The notes under the pieces: generated by a model
What the model was told of the DNA's origin: nothing
Database searches by the model: none
The model's input: the letters and a program-made list of their open reading frames with translations, nothing else
NCBI GenBank assembly: GCA_009996515.1
Contig: JAACZV010000005.1
Span: 152,179 to 216,178 of the forward strand
DNA: 64,000 bases
Direction: 5' to 3'
Source of the DNA: Comamonadaceae bacterium
GTDB lineage: Bacteria; Pseudomonadota; Gammaproteobacteria; Burkholderiales; Burkholderiaceae_C
Position numbers and translations under genes: made by a program
Shown: positions 28,571 through 38,212 of the stretch, piece by piece
How the letters are laid out: each line of letters opens with the position of its first letter
Position numbering within the stretch: the stretch's first letter is position 1

Positions 28571-29409
28571 CACAGCCTCACCTGGCCGTGGATCAGCGGC
28601 GCCACGTCGCCGCCTATCCAGGTGGCCTCGCCATCGCGCTGCACATGCACGCGGCCGGCACGGCCCAGCGCCGCGCCCTGGGCCGCCACGTAGCGCTCGC
28701 CGGCCAGGCCCGACGCCTGCAGCCACAGCGCCAGGCCGGCGTTGAGGCTGCCCGTGACGGGGTCTTCCGGCACGCCCAGGTCGGGCACGAAGGCGCGCAC
28801 CTCGAACTGGCATTCGCTGCCGGCCGGGTGGGCGCCGACGACGCCCAGCTTGAGCCCCTTCATCGCGACGAAGTCCGGCCGCAGCGCCAGCACGCTGGCG
28901 GCGTCGGCCAGCCGCACGGCCATCCAGCCCGGGCCGTTGTCGACCCAGACCGCGTCCAGCAGCGCCTCAGCCGGCAGGCGCAGCGAGGCCGCGGCCTGCG
29001 CGCGCGTGGCGGCGTCGACCGGGCCGCTGCGCTTCAAGGGAGGCGCGGCAAAGGCCAGCCGGGCGCCGTCGCGCCTCACGCGCACCAGGCCGATGGCGCA
29101 TTGCTGCACCACCTCGCCGGGCTTCTTCGCGTCGCCGCCGCTGGCCAGGAAGGCATGCGCGCTGCCCAACGTCGGGTGGCCCGCGAAGGGCAGCTCGCCA
29201 CCGGGCGTGAAGATGCGCACGCGGTAGTCGGCTGACGGGTCGGTGGGCGGCAGCAGGAAGGTGGTCTCGGACAGGTTGGTCCAGCGCGCGAAGGCGGCCA
29301 TCTCGTCGTCCACCAGCCCGGCGCCATCGACGACGACGGCGAGCGCATTGCCTTTCAGCGGGGTGGCGGTGAAGACGTCGACTTGGACGAAACGGCGGAG
29401 TTCAGGCAT
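28570..29409 (-). CDS. PhzF family isomerase
   Basis: 279 residues from the ATG at 29409. Signatures are VDVFTATPLKGNALAVV at the N-terminus, NLSETTFLLPP with the catalytic Glu, PFAGHPTLGSAHAF and EDPVTGSLNAG. The family isomerises trans-2,3-dihydro-3-hydroxyanthranilate in phenazine makers, but most members act on unknown compounds. No other phenazine gene is here, so a phenazine role is unlikely. It overlaps the GNAT gene upstream by 8 bases. Confidence 0.92.
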   Translation of the reverse strand: MPELRRFVQVDVFTATPLKGNALAVVVDGAGLVDDEMAAFARWTNLSETTFLLPPTDPSADYRVRIFTPGGELPFAGHPTLGSAHAFLASGGDAKKPGEVVQQCAIGLVRVRRDGARLAFAAPPLKRSGPVDAATRAQAAASLRLPAEALLDAVWVDNGPGWMAVRLADAASVLALRPDFVAMKGLKLGVVGAHPAGSECQFEVRAFVPDLGVPEDPVTGSLNAGLALWLQASGLAGERYVAAQGAALGRAGRVHVQRDGEATWIGGDVAPLIHGQVRL

Positions 29410-29860
29410 GGCTGGCAGGGGGCGGTGCGGTCGGGAGGTAGAGCCCCGGCCGCACGACCTCCATGCCGCGCTCCGGCGTCGCCAGCGGCTGGAAGCCGTG
29501 GCGGGCATAGAGCGGATGGGCGTCTCGCGTGAACAGCATGAAGCGGCGCAGGCCTTGCAGGTCCGGGTGGGCGAGCAGCGATTGAACCATCCAATCGGCC
29601 AGCCCCTGCCCCCTGTGGCCTTCCAGCACGTAGACGTCGCACAGATAGGCGAAGGTGGTGCGGTCTGTGACGACACGAGCAAAGCCCACCTGGCCCTGCC
29701 CGTCGGCATGCAGCGCGATGCACAGCGAGTTTGCGATCGCCCGCTGCACGGTCGCGAGCGGAATGCCCTCGCACCAGTAGGCCGTCGTCAGGAAGGCATG
29801 GGCGGCGACGGCGTCGATGTCCTCGGCCGCGAAGCCGAGGCGGTAAATGCCGCGCTGCAT
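29402..29860 (-). CDS. GNAT family N-acetyltransferase
   Basis: 152 residues from the ATG at 29860 (MQRGIYRLGF). Two earlier in-frame ATGs (29911, 29944) would add a Gly/Pro-rich tail that coincides with an intergenic palindromic element, so I prefer the later start although its ribosome site is poor. The CoA loop is in EGHRGQGLADWMVQSL and the end YARHGFQPLATPERGME is typical for the family. The substrate is unknown. Confidence 0.82.
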   Translation of the reverse strand: MQRGIYRLGFAAEDIDAVAAHAFLTTAYWCEGIPLATVQRAIANSLCIALHADGQGQVGFARVVTDRTTFAYLCDVYVLEGHRGQGLADWMVQSLLAHPDLQGLRRFMLFTRDAHPLYARHGFQPLATPERGMEVVRPGLYLPTAPPPASHA

Positions 29861-29927
29861 GTCAGCGAACTTCGGGCCGGGCGCCGGGCCGCTCCCAAGC
29901 CGGCCCGACATGGGGATGTGCTTGCGG

Positions 29928-29985
29928 CTCGACGCCGCGAGCATCGCCGTCCCCTTGGGGGACCGGCCAAGGTAGTCCTTGGACG
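29928..29985. repeat. Intergenic palindromic element between livF and a GNAT gene
   Basis: Contains gtcccc-ttg-ggggac and, next to it, ccaagg/ccttgg half-sites. It resembles extragenic palindromes scattered after operons in Burkholderiales genomes. It may form a hairpin after livF and act as a partial terminator. Copy number cannot be seen in one window. Confidence 0.4.
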
Positions 29986-29992
29986 AGGGGCT

Positions 29993-30714
<722 letters not shown>

Positions 30715-30715
<1 letters not shown>

Positions 30716-32622
30716 CACGAACCTCCCAGATAGGCCTCGATGACCTTCTCGTTGGCCTGCACCTCGGCGGGCAGGCCCTCGGCGATCTTCTGGCCGAAGT
30801 CCAGCACCGAGACGCGGTCGCACAGGTTCATGACGACGTCCATGTGGTGTTCGATGAGGATGACGGTGACGCCGGCCGCGCGGATCTTGCGGATGATCTC
30901 CAGCAACTCCTTGATGTCGGGCGCGGTCAGGCCGGCAGCGGGCTCGTCCAGCAGCAGCAGCTGCGGGTCCAGCGCCAGCGCGCGGGCAATCTCCAGCAGC
31001 CGCTGCTTGCCGTAGGGCAGGTTGCGCGCCTCCTCGCTGGCGAGTTCGTCCAGCCCGACGAACTCCAGCAGCGCATGGGCGCGGGCGCGCTGCTCGCGGT
31101 CCTCGCGCCGGTAGCGCGGCAGGTGCAGCGCGATGTCGACAAGATTGCTCTTGAAGCTGTGGTGCAGGCCCACCAGCACGTTCTGCAGCGCCGTCATCTC
31201 GCCGAACAGCTGCACGTTCTGGAAGGTGCGCGCGATGCCCGACAGCGCGATGTCCGACGAGGTGCGGCCGTTGACCTCGCGGCCGGCGAACACCACCGTG
31301 CCGGCGGTGGGCTGGTAGATGCCGGTCAGCACGTTCATCATCGTGCTCTTGCCGGAACCATTGGGGCCGATGAGGCCATGGATGCTGCCGCGCTGCACGA
31401 CCAGGTCCACGTCGTTCAGTGCCTTCAGGCCGCCGAACTGCATCAGCACGTTGCTCGCCTTCAACAGCTCGGGTTCGCCCTGAGTGCTGGCGCGCGTCAG
31501 CGCCGCAGCCTGGGCCCCCGTGGTGTCGCGCTCATGCCTGACCTTCAGGTTCAGCGCATTGCGCACGAAGCCAACGATGCCGTCCTGAAGGTAATAGACG
31601 ACGAAGAGGGTGATCAGGCCGAAGATGGACAGCCGCCAGTCGGTCATGGTCTCCAGCTTGAAGGAGATCAGCGCCAGCGCGATGGTGCCCACCACCGGAA
31701 TGGCGGCGAGCTGGCCGGTCATCTTGCCGCGCTTCATCGCCACGCCCACCGAGATCGCCACCAGGACGGCCAGCGCGACCGCGCCGATGCGGAACATCTG
31801 CAGGTCGTCCAGCAGCTTGGGCAGCAGCACGATGATGGTGGCGCCCAGCAGCGCGCCGGTGCGGGTCTTGCGGCCGCCCATGATGATGGCCAGCAGGAAC
31901 ATCACCGTCAGCTCGAAGTTGTAGGTGTTGGGGCTGATGTACTGCTCGGAGTAGGCATAGAGCGAGCCCGCCAGCCCGGCCAGCGCGGCCGAGATGACGA
32001 AGGCATAGACCTTGTAGCGGTAGACCGATACGCCCATGCAGTCCGACGCCACCGGGCTGCCGCGCAGCGCCTCGAACGCACGCCCGAGCTGCGAGTGCAG
32101 CACGCGGTGCACGAACACCAGCGACGCGACCAGCAGCACCAGCACCAGCCAGTAGAACTCGGTCTCGTCGAGCTGGTGGCCGAACAGCGTCGGCTTGGTC
32201 AGCGTGATGCCCATGGGGCCTTCCGTCAGGAAGGTCATCTCGTTGATGAGGATCTGGATGATGGTGCCGAAGGCCAGCGTCACCATGGCCAGGTAAGGCC
32301 CCGTCACGCGCAGCGCCGGCAGCGCCAGCATCGCGCCGAACACGGCGGCCACGGCGATGGCGGCCGGCAGGGTCAGGTAGACCGGCGCGTCCAGCTTCAG
32401 GATGAGCACGCCGGCCGTGTAGGCCCCGATGCCGAACAGGCCCGCGTGGCCCAGCGACACCTGGCCGGTGTAGCCGACGACGATGTCCAGGCCGAACAGC
32501 ACGATCGCGTAGATCATGATGGTCTCGACCAGGTGGATGTAGTAGGGGTTGCCGGAGGCGACAGGGAAGAGGGCGACGGCGGCCATGGCCGCTGCGCCGA
32601 GAACGAGTTTCTTGAGATTCAC
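30715..32622 (-). CDS. Fused LivM permease and LivG ATPase
   Basis: 635 residues. Residues about 1-310 are a LivM permease (GYTGQVSLGHAGLFGIGAYT, RALRGSP-like ALRGSPVASDCMGV). A further pair of helices (about 310-360) links to a LivG ATPase from about 388: Walker A GPNGSGKST, signature region NLPYGKQRLLEIARAL, Walker B LLLLDEPAAGL. One polypeptide thus carries a membrane and an ATPase subunit that are usually separate. The ATPase half is complete, so the fusion should be functional. Confidence 0.94.
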
Positions 32623-32637
32623 GTGTCCGGCCTTCCG

Positions 32638-33513
32638 TCAGACCTTCTTGATGGCCGTCTTGCCGAACAGGCCGGCCGGCTTCACCGCCAGCACGATGAG
32701 CAGCAGCACCAGGCCCGGCACGTCCTTGTAGCCGGTGGAGAGGTAGAAGCCCGTGGTCGTCTCGGCCACGCCCAGGATGATGCCGCCCACGATGATGCCC
32801 ATGCCGCTGGTCAGGCCGCCGATGATGGCGACGGCGAAGGCCTTCAGGCCCAGCACCGCGCCCATGGTCGCGCCGGTCAGCGTCAGCGGCGCGATCAGCA
32901 CGCCGGCGAACGAGGCCGTCAGGGACGACAGCGCGTACGAGAACGTGATGACCAAGCCCGTGTTGATGCCCATCAGCTTGGCGGCGTCGCGGTCGTTGAA
33001 GGTCGCGACGACGGCCTTGCCGTAGATGGTCTTGCGGTTGAAGAACTCGACGGCCAGCATCATGCCGACGGCGCCGACGATGACGAGGATCTCCATCGGC
33101 AGCACGTTGGCGCCGAGCAGCTGCATGGGCGCCTCCGGCAGTGGCGACGGGAACTTCAGGTCGTCACGGCCCCACACGTTCTCGGCCACGTTCTTGAAGA
33201 TGATGCCCAGCGCGATGGTGGACATGATCCAGCCGAACTCGCTCTTCATCTTGATGGCGGGCCGCACGCCGATACGTTCGACGACGGCACCCTGGAAGGC
33301 GCCGAACAGGCACACCAGTGGCAGCATCAGCCAGTAGTTGACGCCCCAGCCCACCAGGGTGAGGCCCACGAGGGCGCCGAGCATCAGCGCCTCCCCCTGG
33401 CCGAAGTTCAGCGTGTCGCTGGTCGCGAAGGTCAGCTGGTAGCCGAACGCGATGACGGCGTAGATCATGCCCAGCGCGATGCCGCTGAACACGAGCTGGG
33501 TCAGTATCTGCAT
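32638..33513 (-). CDS. livH: Branched-chain amino-acid type ABC transporter permease LivH
   Basis: 291 residues, eight or so membrane helices. It starts QILTQLVFSGIALGMIYAV and has the LivH pattern FGQGEALMLGALVG and KAFAVAIIGGLTSGMGIIVGG. It forms the channel with the LivM half of the fusion protein. It begins 109 bases after livK, and this gap holds a palindromic element. Confidence 0.94.
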   Translation of the reverse strand: MQILTQLVFSGIALGMIYAVIAFGYQLTFATSDTLNFGQGEALMLGALVGLTLVGWGVNYWLMLPLVCLFGAFQGAVVERIGVRPAIKMKSEFGWIMSTIALGIIFKNVAENVWGRDDLKFPSPLPEAPMQLLGANVLPMEILVIVGAVGMMLAVEFFNRKTIYGKAVVATFNDRDAAKLMGINTGLVITFSYALSSLTASFAGVLIAPLTLTGATMGAVLGLKAFAVAIIGGLTSGMGIIVGGIILGVAETTTGFYLSTGYKDVPGLVLLLIVLAVKPAGLFGKTAIKKV

Positions 33514-33554
33514 ATCTGTCCTGCGTAGTGCCTTCCGCAGCGGCCGCCGCGGAA

Positions 33555-33620
33555 CCGGCTTTGCCGGGCCGCCAGCGGCGCCCCCTCGAGGGGGCCGGCG
33601 AAGCCGGTAGGGGGTGGGCG
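33555..33620. repeat. REP-like palindromic element between livK and livH
   Basis: Three nested hairpins: ccggc-ttt-gccgg (33555-33567), a perfect 16-base palindrome gccccctcgagggggc (33580-33595) and ccggc-gaa-gccgg (33595-33607). This is the look of a Burkholderiales extragenic palindrome. Its place inside the transporter operon could lower expression of the membrane genes relative to the binding protein. Confidence 0.6.
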
Positions 33621-33622
33621 AG

Positions 33623-34852
33623 TTACTGCCGCTTCTTCTGCTCCATCGCGCCCTTGGCGTTGGAGTCCTTCAGCCGCACCTCCGAGGCCTTCTTGAAGTC
33701 CTCCGGGTAGGCGTAGATGACGCGCTGGCCCTTGACCTCGCCCATGACGGGGATGTTGGCGGTGATGGCCTCGTGGTCGGTCTTGGAGAAGGGCTTGTTG
33801 TAGGTCGTCACGACGCCTTCGACCGGGGTCTTCAGGTCTTCCAGCGCGGCCTTGATCTTGGGGCCGTCGGTGGAGCCGGCCTGCTTGATGGCCGCGGCCA
33901 GCAGGTAGATGGAGTCGTAGCCTTGGGCCGCGGACACCGGCGAGTCGATGCGCGAGTTCTTCGGGTTGAAGGTCTTCAGGTAGTTGATGATGAAGGCCTG
34001 GCGCTTGGGCGTCGTGGGCTCCTGGATGAAGGTCTGCGGCATGCGCGCACCCTCGCCGCCGGGGCCGGCGTTGTCGATGTAGTTGGCCATGGACAGCGTC
34101 CACGAACCGATCATCGGCACCTTCCAGCCCAGCTTGGTCATGCCGTTGGCGATCTGGGCCAGTTCGGGGCCGATGCCGTAGGTCAGCACGGCCTCGGCGC
34201 CGGCTTCCTTGGCCTTCAGCAGCTGGGCCGTCATGTCGACGTCCTTGATGTTGAACTTCTCGACGGCCACCGGCGTGATGCCCTTGAGCTTGAGCGCGGC
34301 CTCCAGGTCGGCCCGGCCGAGCTGGCCGTAGTTGGTGGAGTCGGCCAGGATGGCCACCTTCTTGAAGCCGCGCTTGGTGACGGCCTCCTCCACGATCATG
34401 GGCGCCTGGATGGAGTCGTGGGCCGCGTTGCGGAAGATGTAGTTGTCCGGCTGGTCCTTGAACTGCAGCGTGATCACCGAGCCGGTGGCCACGTTGTTCA
34501 TGACCGGGATCTTGGCGTCCTGGAAGAAGCGCTGCGAGGCCAGCGCCACGCCGGTGTTGATGTAGCCGACCGTGGCCGCGACCTTTTCCTTGTTGATGAG
34601 CTCCTGGGCGATCTGCACGCCGCGCTCGTTCTTGGCCTCGTCGTCGCGCTCGACCAGCTGGATCTGGCGGCCGAGGATGCCGCCGGACTTGTTGATTTCC
34701 TCGGCGGCCAGGCGCACGCCGTCCCGCATGCTGACGCCCATCGACGAGGAGCCGCCGGTAAAGGGGCCCGCCACGCCGATCTTGATCGGGTCGGCCGCCT
34801 GAGCACCCACTGCAAAAACCGCTGCAGCCACGGCTGTCCAAACCTGCTTCAT
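33623..34852 (-). CDS. ABC transporter substrate-binding protein (LivK/LivJ family)
   Basis: 409 residues. The signal peptide ends at VGAQAADPIK. The mature part follows the type I periplasmic-binding fold: IKIGVAGPFTGGSSSMGVSM, then GGILGRQIQLVERDDE, and SRIDSPVSAAQGYDSIYLL near the end. It delivers an amino acid or similar ligand to LivHM. It is the first gene of the operon; a 149-base gap lies upstream. Confidence 0.92.
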   Translation of the reverse strand: MKQVWTAVAAAVFAVGAQAADPIKIGVAGPFTGGSSSMGVSMRDGVRLAAEEINKSGGILGRQIQLVERDDEAKNERGVQIAQELINKEKVAATVGYINTGVALASQRFFQDAKIPVMNNVATGSVITLQFKDQPDNYIFRNAAHDSIQAPMIVEEAVTKRGFKKVAILADSTNYGQLGRADLEAALKLKGITPVAVEKFNIKDVDMTAQLLKAKEAGAEAVLTYGIGPELAQIANGMTKLGWKVPMIGSWTLSMANYIDNAGPGGEGARMPQTFIQEPTTPKRQAFIINYLKTFNPKNSRIDSPVSAAQGYDSIYLLAAAIKQAGSTDGPKIKAALEDLKTPVEGVVTTYNKPFSKTDHEAITANIPVMGEVKGQRVIYAYPEDFKKASEVRLKDSNAKGAMEQKKRQ

Positions 34853-35001
34853 CGTTGCCTCGTCTCCGTTATGCGATCCAACCCGACGCTTTTACGCCGG
34901 GACCGATTGCATACGATGCCAGAGCGGCAACGACCTTGGGGATATGGAAACCCGGGAGCCGACAGATCCCCTGGCCTTCAGCTTTTTGTCAGCCTCGGGG
35001 G
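34853..35001. other. Intergenic gap upstream of the ABC transporter operon
   Basis: 149 bases between the aminotransferase stop and the binding-protein start. The expected promoter for the transporter must lie here or further upstream, but no convincing -35/-10 pair is visible. The RBS ggagacgag precedes the start. Nothing else is recognised. Confidence 0.4.
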
Positions 35002-36210
35002 TTAGGGCGCGGTCTCCGCCGCCACCTCCAGCGCCTCGTGCAGCAGGCGGCCCAGCTTCTCGACGCCCTCGCGGATGAGGTCGGGCGTCAGCGTCACGAA
35101 GGACAGCCGCAGCGTGCGTGCATCGGCCTGGTGCGCGTAGAAGGCCGCGCCGGGCACATAGGCGATGCCGGCCTCCACGGCCTGCGGCAGCAGGGCCATG
35201 GCGTCCAGGCCGGCCGGCAGTCGGATCCAGAAGAACATGCCGCCCTGCGGCGACTGCCAGTCGCAGCCCGGCGGCAGGTGTTCGCGCAAGGCCTCGGCCA
35301 TGGCGTCGCGGTTGGCCTTGTAGACGGCGCGGATGGTGGGGATGTGCCGGTCCAGGAAGCCGTCGCGCACCACCTCGTGGACCACGCGCTGGTTGAAGCC
35401 CGGCGTGTGCAGGTCCGCGGCCTGCTTGGCCTGCAGCAGCTTGGGGTAAAGCTCGGTGGGAGCGACGATATAGCCCAGGCGGAAGCCCGGCGTCAGTACC
35501 TTGGAGAAGGAGCCCAGGTAGAGCGAGCCCTCGGGCCACAGACTGGACAGCGCGGCCGGCGGCGGCTCGTCGAACCACAGGTCGCCATAGGGGTTGTCCT
35601 CGACGATGGGCACGCCGGCGCGGCGCGAGGCCTCGACGACCTCCTCGCGGCGCTGCGCGCCCATGACCCGGCCGGTGGGGTTCTGGTAGTTGGGCAGCAG
35701 ATAGCTGAAGCGTGTGCCGGGCGCGTCATGCGGCAGCGCACGAATCGCCTCCGGGAGCGGACCCTCGCTGTCGCTGTCCAGGCTGGCGAACAGCGGCTCG
35801 TAGGGCGTGAAGGCCTGCAGCGCCCCCAGATAGGTGGGCGTCTCCACGGCCACCGGCGCGCCAGCGTCGCACAACACCTTGCCGACCAGGTCCAGCCCCT
35901 GCTGGGAGCCGCTGGTGATCAGTACCTGCTCGGGCTTGACGTTCATGCCCAGCGCCGCCACCCGCGTCGCCACCCAGTCGCGCAGCGGCGCGAAGCCCTC
36001 GCTGGCCGCGTACTGCAGCGCCTCGCGGGCGTTGTGCGTCAGCACGCGGTCGCAGGCCGCCTTCAGCGCGTCGACCGGAAAGGTGTCGGCGCTGGGCAGG
36101 CCGCCGGCCATGGACAGCACACCCGGCTTCTCGGTGACCTTGAGGATCTCGCGGATGATGGAAGGATTCATCCGCGCGGCGCGGCGGGCTTGGGTCCAGA
36201 CAGAGCTCAT
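35002..36210 (-). CDS. PLP-dependent aminotransferase (AAT fold type I, 2-aminoadipate/MocR-core type)
   Basis: 402 residues from the ATG at 36210. The PLP lysine is in LGSFSKVLTPGFRLGY; other signatures are SGSQQGLDLVGKV, YLLPNYQNPTGRVM and a C-terminal ARTLRLSF. It is the stand-alone relative of the domain found in MocR regulators and resembles LysN/2-aminoadipate and valine-pyruvate-like aminotransferases. The substrate is unknown. It lies upstream of the ABC transporter operon, on the same strand. Confidence 0.92.
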   Translation of the reverse strand: MSSVWTQARRAARMNPSIIREILKVTEKPGVLSMAGGLPSADTFPVDALKAACDRVLTHNAREALQYAASEGFAPLRDWVATRVAALGMNVKPEQVLITSGSQQGLDLVGKVLCDAGAPVAVETPTYLGALQAFTPYEPLFASLDSDSEGPLPEAIRALPHDAPGTRFSYLLPNYQNPTGRVMGAQRREEVVEASRRAGVPIVEDNPYGDLWFDEPPPAALSSLWPEGSLYLGSFSKVLTPGFRLGYIVAPTELYPKLLQAKQAADLHTPGFNQRVVHEVVRDGFLDRHIPTIRAVYKANRDAMAEALREHLPPGCDWQSPQGGMFFWIRLPAGLDAMALLPQAVEAGIAYVPGAAFYAHQADARTLRLSFVTLTPDLIREGVEKLGRLLHEALEVAAETAP

Positions 36211-36236
36211 GGGTTGTCTCGGTGTTATGAAAACGG

Positions 36237-36932
36237 TCAGCCTAGCATCCAGTCGACCGCCGCAAGGGCCTGCAACTGGGTGGAGTCGAACAGCGGCAGC
36301 GCGGCGTCGGACGTGGCCGGCAGCAGCAGACCCAGCTCCGTGCAACCGAGGATGGCCGCTTGGGCCCCGCGTGCGGCCAGCGCCGCCACCTGGGCGCGCA
36401 GCGCCTCGCGCGAAGCCGGCTCGAAGCGGCCCCGGCACAGCTCCTCGTAGATGAGGCGGTGCACCTCGGCGCGGCCGGCCTCGTCGGGCACGATGAGCTC
36501 GATGCCGAAGCGCTCTCGCATGCGCTCGCGGTAGAAGCCCTGTTCCATCGTGAAGCGCGTGGCCAGCAGGCCGGCGCGCCGCACGCCCGCGGCGCGCAAG
36601 GCCTCGGCCGTCGCGTCGACGATGTGCAGCACCGGCAGGCCGGCGGCCCGCTCCACCTCGGTGGCGACACGGTGCATGGTGTTGGTGGCGATCAGCAGCG
36701 CCTCGGCGCCGGCCCGCCTCAGCCCCGCGGCCGCATCGCCCAGCAGGCGCGCCGCCTCGGCCCAGTCGCCGGCCGACTGCAGCGCCGCGATGGGCGCGAA
36801 GTCGACGCTGTGCAGCACCAGCCGGGCGCTGTGCAGCCCGCCCAAGCGCTGAGCCACGCCGCGGTTGAGCAGCGCGTACAGATGCTGGGTGGACTCCCAG
36901 CTCATGCCGCCGAGTATGCCCAGCGTCTTCAT
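36237..36932 (-). CDS. Aspartate/glutamate racemase family protein
   Basis: 231 residues from the ATG at 36930-36932, overlapping the DUF2917 stop. The N-terminal LGILGGMSWEST is diagnostic for the YgeA-type family. The first catalytic Cys position reads LIATNTMHRV (Thr-Asn-Thr, as in RacD-like members that use a Thr), the second is the Cys in AILGCTELGLLL. It interconverts or recognises amino acids such as Asp, Glu, Lys or Ala; the loss of one Cys suggests broad-specificity YgeA-like behaviour. It is close to the aminotransferase gene. Confidence 0.9.
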   Translation of the reverse strand: MKTLGILGGMSWESTQHLYALLNRGVAQRLGGLHSARLVLHSVDFAPIAALQSAGDWAEAARLLGDAAAGLRRAGAEALLIATNTMHRVATEVERAAGLPVLHIVDATAEALRAAGVRRAGLLATRFTMEQGFYRERMRERFGIELIVPDEAGRAEVHRLIYEELCRGRFEPASREALRAQVAALAARGAQAAILGCTELGLLLPATSDAALPLFDSTQLQALAAVDWMLG

Positions 36933-37210
36933 GCCAGGGCCAGCCGGGTGATGCGCGGCTTCGCGCTCGTGCGCGGCAGCGGTGCCGGCTGCAGCAGCTG
37001 GAAGCAGGCCTCGGGCCAGGCCTCGACGACGGCCTCCCGGCCGGCCGCCAGCGTCAAGCCCTCGCCGGCCCGCAGCCAGTGGTCGTCGCCGCCACCCGAC
37101 AGGGTCAGCCACAAGCGGCCGCCGGTCACGACGAGGCGGCGCGGCCCGCGCGCGGCGGCCAGCGTCAGCGCCTGGCCGGGCAGCAGCCGGGTCGTGAATC
37201 CATCCTCCAT
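36929..37210 (-). CDS. DUF2917 domain protein
   Basis: 93 residues from the ATG at 37210. The pattern LLPGQALTLAAARG, RRLVVTGGRLWLTLSGG and DHWLRAGEGLTLAAGREAVVEAW is that of DUF2917, a small cupin-like beta domain common in beta-proteobacteria. The function is unknown. It overlaps the racemase gene by 4 bases and follows the EamA transporter by 11 bases. Confidence 0.8.
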   Translation of the reverse strand: MEDGFTTRLLPGQALTLAAARGPRRLVVTGGRLWLTLSGGGDDHWLRAGEGLTLAAGREAVVEAWPEACFQLLQPAPLPRTSAKPRITRLALA

Positions 37211-37221
37211 GCTCGCCTCCC

Positions 37222-38139
37222 TCACCGGATGGGTTGCCGCTTGCCCAGCCACACGACCGCCAGCACGGCGGCGGCGAAGACCAGGGTCATGGCGTCCAGC
37301 CGCTCGCCCAGCAGCGGCACCGCGAACAGCATGGACAGGAAGGGCTGCAGCACCTGCACCTGGCTGACGCGCAGCGTGCCGCCCAGGGCCAGGCCGCGAT
37401 ACCAGGCGAAGAAGCCTATCCACATCGAGAACAGCGACACATAGGCGAAGCCCAGCCAGGCCGAGGCCGCGACCGGCGCCGTGGGCCGCGTCCACAGGGC
37501 CGCCGGCAGGGTGAGGGGCAGGCTGATGACCAGCACCCAGCAGATGACCTGCTCGGCCGTCATGAGGCCTGATAGGCGGGCGCCGCTGACATAGCCGGCC
37601 GAGGCACAGAGCACCGCGCCCAGCAACAGCCCGTCCGCCAGCTCCAGGCCGCCGGCCCCGCGCCAGGCCGCAAAGCCCATGACCAGGGCCAGGCCCGCCA
37701 GCGCACAGAGCCAGAAGCCCCGGCTGGGCCGCTGGCGCAGCACGCCGGCCGCGATGACGGCCGTGGCCAGCGGCAGCACACCCGACACGACGGAGGCGTG
37801 CACCGCGTCCACATGCCGCACCGCGAAGCCCAGCAACAGCGGCCAGCCGAACACGACGCCGGCGGCCGTGAAGGCCAGCAGCCGCCATTCGTGGCCGCGC
37901 GGCCGGCGCGCACCGCTGGCCCACAGATAGGCCAGCGACAGCAGCCCCGCGACGGCGGCGCGCCCGAAGGCGACGAAGCCCGGGTCCAGCTGCGGCGCCG
38001 CGGCGCTGCCGCCGGCCAGCCGCGTCATCGGGATGCTGAGGGCGAACATGACCACCCCCGCCGCACCCAGCAGCAGGCCGCGCATCGCATCGGACGCCGT
38101 GGGGGTCGGCAGGGTGGAGGGTGTGGACAGGCCGGGCAT
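37222..38139 (-). CDS. EamA/DMT family transporter
   Basis: 305 residues, ten predicted membrane helices in two EamA repeats. Segment SIPMTRLAGGSAAAPQLDP early and SQVQVLQPFLSMLFAVPLLGERLD in the second repeat are typical of the drug/metabolite superfamily. It likely exports an amino acid or related metabolite. It is divergent from the MocR gene with 73 bases between the starts, the common arrangement in which MocR controls the neighbour transporter. Confidence 0.9.
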   Translation of the reverse strand: MPGLSTPSTLPTPTASDAMRGLLLGAAGVVMFALSIPMTRLAGGSAAAPQLDPGFVAFGRAAVAGLLSLAYLWASGARRPRGHEWRLLAFTAAGVVFGWPLLLGFAVRHVDAVHASVVSGVLPLATAVIAAGVLRQRPSRGFWLCALAGLALVMGFAAWRGAGGLELADGLLLGAVLCASAGYVSGARLSGLMTAEQVICWVLVISLPLTLPAALWTRPTAPVAASAWLGFAYVSLFSMWIGFFAWYRGLALGGTLRVSQVQVLQPFLSMLFAVPLLGERLDAMTLVFAAAVLAVVWLGKRQPIR

Positions 38140-38163
38140 GTCCCCAGTCTGAGGCCTGCAACC

Positions 38164-38210
38164 GATACAGAACCAGTACAGTCAACCATCCAGACCGCGA
38201 ATCTGTACTG
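38164..38210. promoter_or_regulatory. Putative MocR operator (direct plus inverted repeats)
   Basis: The divergent gap holds gatacag (38164-38170), cagtacag (38174-38181) and its exact reverse complement ctgtactg (38203-38210). Two direct copies about one helical turn apart plus one inverted copy is the pattern known for MocR/PdxR-type regulators. The last half-site ends two bases before the MocR start codon, so binding would block MocR expression. Confidence 0.65.
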
Positions 38211-38212
38211 CC

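Noticed and set aside
28570..29409. Phenazine biosynthesis locus
   Set aside because: Only a PhzF-family gene is present; the family is widespread and phzABCDEG are absent.
30844..33528. Plus-strand open frame of 894 codons opposite the Liv transporter genes
   Set aside because: Antisense shadow; composition rich in His, Gln, Asp and Arg as expected from reversed GC-rich codons.
38140..38212. Sigma-70 promoter for the EamA gene starting with TTGACT on the minus strand
   Set aside because: A good -35-like hexamer exists, but no -10 hexamer lies at 16-18 bases.
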